A DNA stretch of 8,009 nt. Source: DASPKO01 sp035628055 (lineage in GTDB: Bacteria; Planctomycetota; Phycisphaerae; Phycisphaerales; UBA1924). The position numbers and the translations under genes were made by a program. Below the pieces are notes generated by a model. The model was not told the DNA's origin and did no database searches. It saw only the letters and a program-made list of their open reading frames with translations. Positions 1-5,670 of this stretch are shown here, one piece after another; position 1 is the first letter of the stretch, and every line of letters starts with the position of its first letter. The stretch is from NCBI GenBank assembly GCA_035628055.1, contig DASPKO010000291.1:1-8009 (forward strand), given 5' to 3'.

Positions 1-540
1 GGCCAGGTCGACACCGGCCTCGGCCGAGTACTCCGGCCCGCCTCCCGCGAAGAGGCCCAGGTCGCGGCTCAGGAAGAACGTGGCCGAGGGAATCAGCGCG
101 ACGCTCACGAAGTCGTCGAAGGGGTCCCCCGGGCCGGGCGCGCCCGCGGGTCCCGGCACGAGCCCGGTGGCCCCGTCGAACTGGTAGGCGGAGTGCTCCG
201 CGTCGAGGTCGACTTTCAGACGCAGTTGCTCGCCGATCCAGAACCCGTACCCGGCGCCGGCCCCCGCGCGCCAGACCTGGACGTCGCCCCCGCCCTCGTC
301 GAGGTCGGACTGGAAGGTGAGCTCTCCCTTGGCGCGAAACTCCAGCTTGGGCGTGCGGTCGGGCTCGTCGGCGGGCCGCGGCTTGTCGGGGACGTTATGG
401 CCGGCCGAGTCGGGGTTGGTCGGGTCCTGCGGGTCGGTCGCCTGCGCGAGCGCCGGCGGCGCGACGAACAGGAGAGCGCAGGCGCTCGGCAGCGCTGCGG
501 CGAGGCGGCGCGAGGCCGTGACGAGGCGGGGGGTGACCAT
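1..540 (-). CDS. Secreted probable outer-membrane beta-barrel protein (3' end cut by window edge)
   Basis: The frame is open from an ATG at 540 to the left edge, giving the first 180 residues with no stop. Residues 1-32 form a signal peptide: basic start (MVTPRLVTASRR), hydrophobic core, and an A-L-A|Q cleavage site after residue 32. A Pro/Asp-rich linker follows (about 34-64). From residue 66 the chain alternates polar and hydrophobic residues with Gly/aromatic turns, for example LEFRAKGELTFQSD, VWRAGAGAGYGFWIG and LRLKVDLDAEHSAYQFDG. This is the pattern of transmembrane beta strands, and it resembles outer-membrane barrel proteins of unknown function that I know from planctomycetes. An AAGGA Shine-Dalgarno lies 7 bases before the start. 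It follows the VWA gene on the same strand after 74 bases and has its own candidate promoter. Signal peptide and frame are seen directly; the barrel is inferred. It could instead be a soluble secreted beta-rich protein. Confidence 0.72.
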   Translation of the reverse strand, partial: MVTPRLVTASRRLAAALPSACALLFVAPPALAQATDPQDPTNPDSAGHNVPDKPRPADEPDRTPKLEFRAKGELTFQSDLDEGGGDVQVWRAGAGAGYGFWIGEQLRLKVDLDAEHSAYQFDGATGLVPGPAGAPGPGDPFDDFVSVALIPSATFFLSRDLGLFAGGGPEYSAEAGVDLA

Positions 541-547
541 GGGCGGT

Positions 548-552
548 TCCTT
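548..552 (-). promoter_or_regulatory. Shine-Dalgarno (AAGGA) for the secreted barrel-like gene
   Basis: Read on the minus strand, AAGGA stands 7 bases before the ATG at 540. It supports that ATG as the start of the secreted protein. Confidence 0.55.
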
Positions 553-558
553 GGCGTT

Positions 559-583
559 CGGGAGGCGAGCCGGGCGTCTCCCG
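559..583 (-). repeat. Inverted repeat in the leader of the secreted barrel-like gene
   Basis: CGGGAG (559-564) and CTCCCG (578-583) are perfect 6-base complements around a 13-base loop. They lie between the candidate promoter and the Shine-Dalgarno. The hairpin has no T-run after it in either direction, so it is not a classic terminator. It could be the end signal of the VWA transcript, a leader stem, or chance. Confidence 0.3.
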
Positions 584-603
584 CCACGTCGCCGAGGGCC
601 GCC

Positions 604-633
604 ACGATACCGCCTCACGAGCGCATCTGCCAC
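604..633 (-). promoter_or_regulatory. Candidate sigma70-type promoter for the secreted barrel-like gene
   Basis: On the minus strand GTGGCA (633-628) and TATCGT (609-604) are separated by 18 bases; each matches 4 of 6 consensus positions (TTGACA, TATAAT). Transcription would begin near 597, leaving a leader of about 57 bases that contains the Shine-Dalgarno. The -35 lies inside the 3' end of the VWA gene. In such GC-rich DNA an AT-bearing hexamer stands out, but the match is modest and the promoter rules of this organism are unknown. Confidence 0.3.
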
Positions 634-2750
634 GCGAAAAGGATCCATTCGAGCGTGGAGAATCCCAGGGCCGCGAGCACGAGCCAGGGCCAGACCTCGC
701 GGAGCGCGGGCCCGCGCGCCGGACCATCGGGAAGCGGGGCGCCGGAAGGGACGGGGAGGGCGAGGCGGTCGCGAGCCGGCAGGAGGCTCTCGGCGCTATT
801 GAGAAGGCCGACGGGGACGAGGTGCTCCGGCCCGCGGGCGAGGGAGGCCTCCGGGCCGGCGCCAAGGAGCGAACCGCCCCGGCACGAATAGACGCCGACG
901 CGCTCGATGGGTCCGAGGGCCACGGGCACTCCCGGCTCGCGCACCTCTCGCCAGGCGACAAGCGCGCCCTCCGGGCTCGACAGCTCGACCCGCGCCGCGC
1001 CAGGGTGTGGGTGGATGAGGAGGGTCTGGGCCGTGGTGGCCTGCGCCGTGTCGCCGCCGGAGTGCCCGCGCGTGAGGAACTCGACGGCATTGGCGATGAA
1101 GACCGGGAAGGACGCGTCGGCCGGCCAGTTGGAGGCGCGCGGGTCGAAGGCCACGACGATGTGGCGCGTCGCGCGTGCGGGGTCTTCCAGGAGGGCGATC
1201 ACCGGGCCGTGCTGTGTCCACACCAGGGGGGTGGCCCGGAGCGCGGGGTCGGAGCCCGGCGCGGCCGGCGGCGCCGGCGGCAGCCGCAGCCGCACCGCGG
1301 GCACCACCAGCGTGTCGAGCAGGACGGAGCGCATGATCTGGTGGGTGCGCGCCCAGGCGAGGATCCGGCCCGGCGGCTCGTCTCCGATCTGCTCGATGCC
1401 GAGGCCCGCAAGCGCCGGGGCGACGGCCAGCATGAGCGAGGAGCCCGCCGGGTCGGTCGGCGCCTCGACCCGATCGAACACGGTGAGCGCCGGGTGCGGC
1501 GCGCCCGCGGCCCCCGCGTCGGCCGCGGTTCCCGGGGCCGGACCCCCCGCGGGGCGGAGCGTGAGGCTGACCCCGAGCTCCTCGAGCGCGCTCACGAGGA
1601 ATGGGTCGGCCTCGCGCGGCGTGGTCCCCGGATGGATCACCAGGACGCCGGGCACGCGCGGGGGCGCGACCACCATCGCGGCCGAGTCATCGGCCCCGAG
1701 CAGGTCGCCGCCCAGCGCGGTGACCTTCAGCCCTACGAGCGCAGCCCCCACATTCTCGAGGGCGAAGGTGAGCGCCGTCTCACCGGGCTGGCCTTCCGCG
1801 GCGCCGGCCGCCGTGCCGGGAACGGTCACCAGACGGGCCTGTGCCAACCGCCCATCGACCGTGATCTGGGCGGAGGCCTCGGCGGGGGCCGAGCCGGCGT
1901 TCACCAGCCGGGCGAAGACGCGCAGGATCGCGGGATTCTCGGGGTCGCGCCGGGCCGAGAGCGCCGTGATGCCGATGTTCGCCGGTCCGGAGACGGCCTC
2001 CGGCGATCCGGCGGCGGGGGCGGGCCCGACGCGCACCAGGCGCACCTCGGTCCCGGGTGGGACGGGGACGGGCTCCTGGTCGGGGTCGATTCCCAGCCCG
2101 CCGTCGCTAAAGACGAGCACCGTCGTGTCCGGCGTGGTCCGGGCCTCCTCGTCGGCCGGGCGCAGCGCGCCCGCGCTCGGAGCCACCAGGCGGAGGACCG
2201 GGGCGAGGTCGGCGGGCTGATCGCTCGGGACGACCTCGGAGATCGCCCGGCGCGCGGCGCCGAAGCTGCGGGAGAATCCGGTCGCGGCGCGGGCGGTGGC
2301 ACCCGCCTCGACGACCATCACGGCGGGCCGCCCGCCGGCACGGCGCTCCAGGTCGTCCAGCGTTTCGAGCGCGCGCCGCTTGGCCTCGTCGAGGCGGGTG
2401 ACCGGCTCGGACCCGGCCCGAGCGGCCCGGCCATCGCGGGCCGACATCGAGGCCGACCGGTCGATGACGATGACCACGCGCTCGGCCACCGCCGGCCCGC
2501 CGGTGACCGCGGGCCGGGCCGCGGCGAGGCACAGGCAGGCCAGGGCGAGGGCCTGGAGCAGGAGCAGGACGGAGGGGCGCAGGCGGCGCAGCGGGACGTT
2601 GACCTGCAGCTCGTGGAGCGTGTGCTGCCAGAGCAGGATCGAGCTCACGCGCACGGGAACGCGGCGCAGCCTGAGCAGGTAGAGCACCAGGAGCAGCGGA
2701 GCCGCCACCGCCGCCGCGAGCAGCCCGGCCGTCGGCGTCAGCCAGGTCAT
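615..2750 (-). CDS. BatA-like membrane protein with von Willebrand factor A domain
   Basis: This 711-residue protein has the layout of large planctomycete BatA/VWA proteins. The N-terminal BatA part has two membrane helices (about 6-26 and 60-78) joined by a basic loop (RLRRVPVRV). A VWA domain covers about 90-240, with the metal-binding DxSxS motif as D97-R-S99-A-S101 and a late aspartate at D216 (VFSDGG). A CARDB-like beta-sandwich is likely at about 258-345, followed by a region like the glutamine-amidotransferase fold common in these proteins (about 365-560, ending FPVFIANAVEFL). A last membrane helix lies at about 687-707. Most of the chain should sit outside the cytoplasmic membrane. 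The ATG at 2750 overlaps the rlmE stop as ATGA, so translation is probably coupled. The frame stays open further upstream but only as an out-of-frame reading of rlmE. The usual partners MoxR and DUF58 are absent here. Its exact role is unknown; relatives are linked to envelope stress and protein assembly. Confidence 0.87.
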   Translation of the reverse strand: MTWLTPTAGLLAAAVAAPLLLVLYLLRLRRVPVRVSSILLWQHTLHELQVNVPLRRLRPSVLLLLQALALACLCLAAARPAVTGGPAVAERVVIVIDRSASMSARDGRAARAGSEPVTRLDEAKRRALETLDDLERRAGGRPAVMVVEAGATARAATGFSRSFGAARRAISEVVPSDQPADLAPVLRLVAPSAGALRPADEEARTTPDTTVLVFSDGGLGIDPDQEPVPVPPGTEVRLVRVGPAPAAGSPEAVSGPANIGITALSARRDPENPAILRVFARLVNAGSAPAEASAQITVDGRLAQARLVTVPGTAAGAAEGQPGETALTFALENVGAALVGLKVTALGGDLLGADDSAAMVVAPPRVPGVLVIHPGTTPREADPFLVSALEELGVSLTLRPAGGPAPGTAADAGAAGAPHPALTVFDRVEAPTDPAGSSLMLAVAPALAGLGIEQIGDEPPGRILAWARTHQIMRSVLLDTLVVPAVRLRLPPAPPAAPGSDPALRATPLVWTQHGPVIALLEDPARATRHIVVAFDPRASNWPADASFPVFIANAVEFLTRGHSGGDTAQATTAQTLLIHPHPGAARVELSSPEGALVAWREVREPGVPVALGPIERVGVYSCRGGSLLGAGPEASLARGPEHLVPVGLLNSAESLLPARDRLALPVPSGAPLPDGPARGPALREVWPWLVLAALGFSTLEWILFAWQMRS

Positions 2751-3445
2751 GGCCCGGCGTCCGGCCTGGACCAGCCGGCGCGGGGCCGGGGCGGGGCGGG
2801 CGCGGCGTCGGTCTGCTCGTGGGGCGCCGCGCCGCCGGGCCGCTGGTAGCCGTGGGCCACGACGTACATCTCGCGTGAGACCTCGCGCGTGGCCGCGGGC
2901 TTGTACCCCCTGGCGGTCGCGAAGAACCGCCCCGTCTCGCGGAGCAGGGCCGGGTACTGCTCGCCCTCGAAGACCTTCATCGCCAGGCGACCGCCCGGGG
3001 CGAGCACGCCCGGGAGGAGCGCCAGCACGCGCCGGCAGAGCTCGACCGACCGGAAGTGGTCGGAGGAACCTCCCGCGCCGCCGCTCGTGCTGGGCGCCAT
3101 GTCGCTGAGCACGACGTCGAAGCGCGCGCCGGCGGGCAAGAGCTGGAGCAGGTCGCGGGGCGCCACCGCGAAGACATCGGCGACGAGGGCGCGCACGTTG
3201 GCGGGCATGGGCGCGGCGACCTCCTGGAGATCGAGCCCGACGACGATCCCGTCCGGCGCGACCAGCTCGCTGGCGACCTGCAGCCAGCTCCCCGGGGCGC
3301 ACCCCAGGTCGAGCACGCGGTCGCCGCGGCGCAGCAGGCGGTGGCGCTCGGCGAGCTGCTTGAGCTTGTACGCGGAGCGCGCCAGGTAACCCTCCTGCTT
3401 GGCGAGCCGGAAGAACCGGTCGTGGAGCTGGCGGCGCTGGCTCAC
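2747..3445 (-). CDS. rlmE: 23S rRNA (uridine-2552 2'-O)-methyltransferase RlmE (FtsJ/RrmJ family)
   Basis: The enzyme transfers a methyl group from S-adenosylmethionine to the 2'-OH of U2552 in the A-loop of 23S rRNA during late 50S assembly, in the cytoplasm. The SAM-binding motif I is VLDLGCAPGSW (residues 44-54). The K-D-K-E catalytic tetrad is present: K27 (RSAYKL), D115 (SDMAP), K157 (MKVFEG) and E192 (SREMYVV). The N-terminal part to about residue 200 aligns along its length with E. coli RlmE (209 residues). A Pro/Ala-rich tail of about 30 residues (203-232) is extra. The start is GTG at 3445, with no Shine-Dalgarno but an AACAAT hexamer 6 bases before it, which suggests a leaderless message. 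Its stop shares ATGA with the downstream VWA start. It is divergent from the FIST gene across 78 bases. Confidence 0.95.
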   Translation of the reverse strand: MSQRRQLHDRFFRLAKQEGYLARSAYKLKQLAERHRLLRRGDRVLDLGCAPGSWLQVASELVAPDGIVVGLDLQEVAAPMPANVRALVADVFAVAPRDLLQLLPAGARFDVVLSDMAPSTSGGAGGSSDHFRSVELCRRVLALLPGVLAPGGRLAMKVFEGEQYPALLRETGRFFATARGYKPAATREVSREMYVVAHGYQRPGGAAPHEQTDAAPAPPRPRAGWSRPDAGP

Positions 3446-3451
3446 GCGGCG

Positions 3452-3457
3452 ATTGTT
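3452..3457 (-). promoter_or_regulatory. Candidate -10 hexamer for rlmE
   Basis: AACAAT on the minus strand matches TATAAT at 4 of 6 positions and ends 6 bases before the GTG start. Transcription would begin at or next to the start codon. I see no good -35; the 14-base palindrome at 3466-3479 occupies that region. Confidence 0.3.
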
Positions 3458-3465
3458 GGAGGGTG

Positions 3466-3479
3466 GTCCGGGCCCGGAC
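3466..3479. promoter_or_regulatory. Perfect 14-base palindrome in the divergent rlmE/FIST promoter region (possible operator)
   Basis: GTCCGGGCCCGGAC is identical to its own reverse complement. It sits between the divergent starts at 3445 and 3524 and would cover about -21 to -34 of a leaderless rlmE transcript. A dimeric regulator could bind here and affect both directions. GC-rich sequence makes such palindromes commoner, so about one or two might be expected by chance in this window. Confidence 0.35.
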
Positions 3480-3506
3480 GCGACAGGGTGGGAGGCGCGC
3501 GGACCC

Positions 3507-3512
3507 TACACT
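3507..3512 (+). promoter_or_regulatory. Candidate -10 hexamer for the FIST gene
   Basis: TACACT fits TAnnnT and lies 11 bases before the ATG at 3524. Transcription would start at about 3519, leaving almost no leader for the ATG at 3524 or a leader of nearly 40 bases for the in-frame ATG at 3557, which has an AGGGG sequence in front. No clear -35 is seen. Confidence 0.28.
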
Positions 3513-3523
3513 GGCCATGACCG

Positions 3524-4879
3524 ATGGACGCCGCGCGCACCCAGGGGCGGATCGTGATGGCGGCGGGGCTGTCGGACCACCGCAGCGCCGTGCGGGCCGC
3601 CGAGCACGCCTGCGAGCGCTGCGCGGCCGGGCTGGGGTCGCGGGCCGGCGGCGGCCCGGCGGACCTGGTGGTGCTGCTCCTCTCGCACCATCACCTCGAG
3701 GCCGCCCAGGCGATCGCCACAATCGTGCGCAAGCGCCTGGCGACACGATGTCTCATCGGCGTGTCGGCCTCGGCGGTGCTCGGGGGCGGGATCGAGCTGG
3801 AGGAGACGCCGGGAGTTTCGCTGCTGGCCATGGTCGCCCCCGGGGTCCGGGTCAAGGCCTTCCGGCTGGATGAACTCGACCGTCCGCGGTCGGGGAACAT
3901 CGAGAGCTACGAGAACCTGGCGCTGGGCGCGGGCATCGGGCCCGAGCACCGCGGGACGATCCTGCTGGCCGACCCGTTCAGCGTGGCGATGAACACGCTG
4001 CTGCCGGCGCTCTCGCGCCTGCGCTCGGAGCGCGGGCGCCGGCGCGCCGGGCGCACGGCGGGGACCGACGAGGCCGCCCCGGGCGTGGGGCCGATCCTGG
4101 GCGGCCTGGCGTCGGCGGCGCGCAAGCCGGGCGGGAACGTGCTGATACTCAACGACGAGGTGACGCGCCGCGGCGGGGTCGGGGTCTCCCTGTCGGGGGG
4201 CATCCGCGTGGACTCGCTGGTCTCGCACGGGTGCCGTCCCTTCGGGCCCATCTTCGTGGTCACGGGCGCCAAGGGCCAGATCGTCACGACGCTGAGCGGG
4301 CGCCCGGCTCTCCAGGCGCTGCACGAGGCTATCGAGTCGCTCAGCGAGCAAGCGCGCCAGCTCCTGCGGAACCACGTCTTCCTGGGGCGGGCCATCAACG
4401 AGTACAAGCCGCGCTTCGGACGGGGCGACTTCCTGGTGCGTCACCTCATCGGCGTGGACCAGGACACCGGCGCGGTCGTGGTCGCCGACCTGGTGCGCGT
4501 GGGCCAGACGGTGCAGTTCCACCTGCGCGATCCGGCCACGGCCGACGAGGATCTCGGGCTCCTCCTCGACGGGCAGAAGCTGCACGATCCGCCCCTGGGC
4601 GCGCTGCTGTTCACCTGCAACGAGCGCGGACGGAGCCTGTTCTCCACGCCGCACCACGACGCGGCGGCCGTGACCCGGGCCTTCGGACCCGAGCCGACCG
4701 CGGAGGACCGGGCCCGCGCGGGGGTCGCGATCGGACCGGAGGGGCCGGAGGGACCGCGGGGCGGCCGCGGCGTGCCGCTGGCGGGCTTCTTCGCGGCGGG
4801 CGAGATCGGGCCGGTCGGCGACGAGGTCTTCCTGCACGGGCACACCGCGAGCCTGGCCATCTTCCGCGACCCGGCGTAG
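3524..4879 (+). CDS. FIST N plus FIST C domain protein, predicted small-ligand sensor
   Basis: The 451-residue protein is a stand-alone FIST protein. FIST N covers roughly residues 12-255 (stretches DLVVLLLSHHHL, CLIGVSASAVLGGGIE, GTILLADPFSV and GCRPFGPIFVVTGAKG). FIST C covers about 256-445, with GALLFTCNERGRSLF and the closing GFFAAGEIGPVGDEVFLHGHTA signature. The family is predicted to bind small ligands, perhaps amino acids, and is often fused to signalling domains; none is attached here, and there is no signal peptide or membrane segment, so it should be cytoplasmic. An Arg-rich loop (164-178) and three Gly-X-Y triplets (404-412) look like insertions. The start is uncertain: ATG 3524 gives the longest frame, but ATG 3557 (residue 12) has AGGGG at 3543-3547 with a 9-base spacer. 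The neighbouring kynurenine-pathway genes begin 82 bases downstream on the same strand. The true ligand is unknown. Confidence 0.88.
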   Translation: MDAARTQGRIVMAAGLSDHRSAVRAAEHACERCAAGLGSRAGGGPADLVVLLLSHHHLEAAQAIATIVRKRLATRCLIGVSASAVLGGGIELEETPGVSLLAMVAPGVRVKAFRLDELDRPRSGNIESYENLALGAGIGPEHRGTILLADPFSVAMNTLLPALSRLRSERGRRRAGRTAGTDEAAPGVGPILGGLASAARKPGGNVLILNDEVTRRGGVGVSLSGGIRVDSLVSHGCRPFGPIFVVTGAKGQIVTTLSGRPALQALHEAIESLSEQARQLLRNHVFLGRAINEYKPRFGRGDFLVRHLIGVDQDTGAVVVADLVRVGQTVQFHLRDPATADEDLGLLLDGQKLHDPPLGALLFTCNERGRSLFSTPHHDAAAVTRAFGPEPTAEDRARAGVAIGPEGPEGPRGGRGVPLAGFFAAGEIGPVGDEVFLHGHTASLAIFRDPA

Positions 4880-4888
4880 CGGCCGAGG

Positions 4889-4934
4889 CGTCCGCCCGAG
4901 AGGTTCCGCCCGTCGGCGTATGCTCTGGCGGACG
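4889..4934. repeat. Inverted repeat around the candidate dioxygenase promoter
   Basis: CGTCCGCC (4889-4896) and GGCGGACG (4927-4934) are perfect 8-base complements 30 bases apart, enclosing the TATGCT hexamer. The left arm overlaps the first of two direct copies of TCCGCCCG (4891-4898 and 4905-4912, 14 bases start to start). It could serve as a paired operator or end the FIST transcript. No T-run follows, so an intrinsic terminator is unlikely. Confidence 0.35.
4919..4924 (+). promoter_or_regulatory. Candidate -10 hexamer for the 3-hydroxyanthranilate dioxygenase-ACMSD pair
   Basis: TATGCT matches TATAAT at 4 of 6 positions (T, A, T and final T) and is AT-bearing in an otherwise GC-rich gap. 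Transcription would start near 4931, giving a leader of about 31 bases that includes the GGAG ribosome site. I see no convincing -35; the direct repeats TCCGCCCG fill that region, which would suit an activator-dependent promoter. Confidence 0.33.
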
Positions 4935-4947
4935 GCGCCGCGGCGCC
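4934..4947. promoter_or_regulatory. Perfect 14-base palindrome in the leader of the dioxygenase gene (possible operator)
   Basis: GGCGCCGCGGCGCC equals its own reverse complement. It begins just after the predicted transcription start and ends one base before the GGAG ribosome site. A bound regulator would block initiation, and in RNA it could pair and mask the site. Low base complexity makes chance a real alternative. Confidence 0.33.
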
Positions 4948-4948
4948 C

Positions 4949-4952
4949 GGAG
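4949..4952 (+). promoter_or_regulatory. Ribosome binding site (GGAG) deciding the dioxygenase start
   Basis: GGAG stands 9 bases before the ATG at 4962. The upstream in-frame ATG at 4920 has no such site and lies within the predicted -10 hexamer, so 4962 is the better start. Confidence 0.5.
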
Positions 4953-4961
4953 TGCCCGAGA

Positions 4962-5663
4962 ATGGAGAGCTCGCGGTCAATCGCCAAGCTGAACCTGCGG
5001 GAGTGGGTCGATGAGAATCGCGACCGGCTCAGGCCGCCGGTCAGCAACCGCCAGCTCTTCCCCGAGAGCGCCGACGCGATCGTCTTCGTCTCGGGGGGCC
5101 CGAACACCCGCAACGACTTCCACGTCAATCCGACCGAGGAGCTCTTCTTCCAGCTCACCGGCGACATCGCGGTGCGGGTGCGCCCGCTGGACGGCTCGCC
5201 CCCGCACGACGTGGTCGTGCGCGAGGGGGAGATGTACCTGCTCCCGCGCTGGCTCCCGCACCGGCCGCAGCGTCCCGCGGGCACCGTGGGGCTGGTGATC
5301 GAGTTTCCCCGCGGGCTGGACGCCCGGGGCCGCCCGCAGGAGGACGCGCTGCGCTGGTATTGCGCGGGGTGCGACACGCTCGTGTACGAGGCGCGGTGGG
5401 TGCTCAAGAAGATCGACGAGGACCTCAAGCGGATCATGGAGGACTTCTGGGGCGGCCCGGAGGAGCGCCGGAGGTGCCCGTCGTGCGGGACAGTGATCGA
5501 GCGCGCGGGAGAGTTCACGCTCGGGGGAAGGGCGCCTGGGGAGTCCGCGGACGGGACTTCCGGCCTGGCGGGCGCGCGGGAGCAGGCCGCCGAGGCCGGG
5601 CCGCGCGGGGCCGCCTCGGCGCCGGACGGCGCTGCGGCCAAGCCCGGGGCGCGGTCGCCGTAG
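4962..5663 (+). CDS. nbaC: 3-hydroxyanthranilate 3,4-dioxygenase
   Basis: The enzyme uses Fe(II) and O2 to open the ring of 3-hydroxyanthranilate, giving 2-amino-3-carboxymuconate semialdehyde (ACMS) in the cytoplasm. The single cupin domain (about 1-120) has the family signature GGPNTRNDFH, with R50 for substrate, iron ligands H54, E60 and H100, R104 (HRPQR) and E114 (GLVIE). The second, rubredoxin-like metal site of bacterial enzymes is intact: C134-x2-C137 and C172-x2-C175. Bacterial relatives are about 174 residues long. This one has 233, because of a low-complexity Ala/Gly/Pro tail after about residue 180. The start at 4962 is chosen for its GGAG site. ACMSD, the next enzyme of the pathway, begins 7 bases after the stop. 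Known also as HaaO in other bacteria; function is certain from motifs, the role of the tail is not known. Confidence 0.95.
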   Translation: MESSRSIAKLNLREWVDENRDRLRPPVSNRQLFPESADAIVFVSGGPNTRNDFHVNPTEELFFQLTGDIAVRVRPLDGSPPHDVVVREGEMYLLPRWLPHRPQRPAGTVGLVIEFPRGLDARGRPQEDALRWYCAGCDTLVYEARWVLKKIDEDLKRIMEDFWGGPEERRRCPSCGTVIERAGEFTLGGRAPGESADGTSGLAGAREQAAEAGPRGAASAPDGAAAKPGARSP

Positions 5664-5665
5664 GG
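5662..5665 (+). promoter_or_regulatory. Ribosome binding site (AGGG) overlapping the dioxygenase stop
   Basis: AGGG overlaps the TAG stop of the dioxygenase and lies 5 bases before the ACMSD ATG at 5671. This arrangement favours re-initiation by ribosomes ending the upstream gene. Confidence 0.4.
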
Positions 5666-5670
5666 CCCGC

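Noticed and set aside
193..891. Plus-strand open frame across the left end
   Set aside because: It runs antisense to the secreted barrel-like gene and the end of the VWA gene, has an Arg/Ser/Pro-rich composition without signal or domains, and crosses their intergenic gap.
822..2849. Long plus-strand open frame (675 codons) opposite the VWA gene
   Set aside because: It is Gly/Arg-rich with no domain pattern and lies antisense to a protein with clear VWA motifs. High GC leaves few stops, so such shadows are expected.
3517..3519. ATG just upstream of the FIST start
   Set aside because: It is out of frame with FIST and opens only an Arg/Gly-rich shadow that overlaps the domain-bearing frame.
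2751..3746. Upstream extension of the VWA reading frame to give a protein of over 1000 residues
   Set aside because: The extension is Arg/Pro/Ala-rich, overlaps the whole of rlmE in another frame on the same strand, and the protein's natural membrane-helix N-terminus begins at the ATG at 2750.
4920..4922. Earlier in-frame ATG for the dioxygenase
   Set aside because: No ribosome site precedes it, it lies in the predicted -10 hexamer, and the added 14 residues do not resemble the family; the ATG at 4962 has GGAG at a good distance.
3506..5641. Long minus-strand open frame (711 codons) opposite the FIST and dioxygenase genes
   Set aside because: No recognisable domains; both genes on the plus strand have full family signatures.
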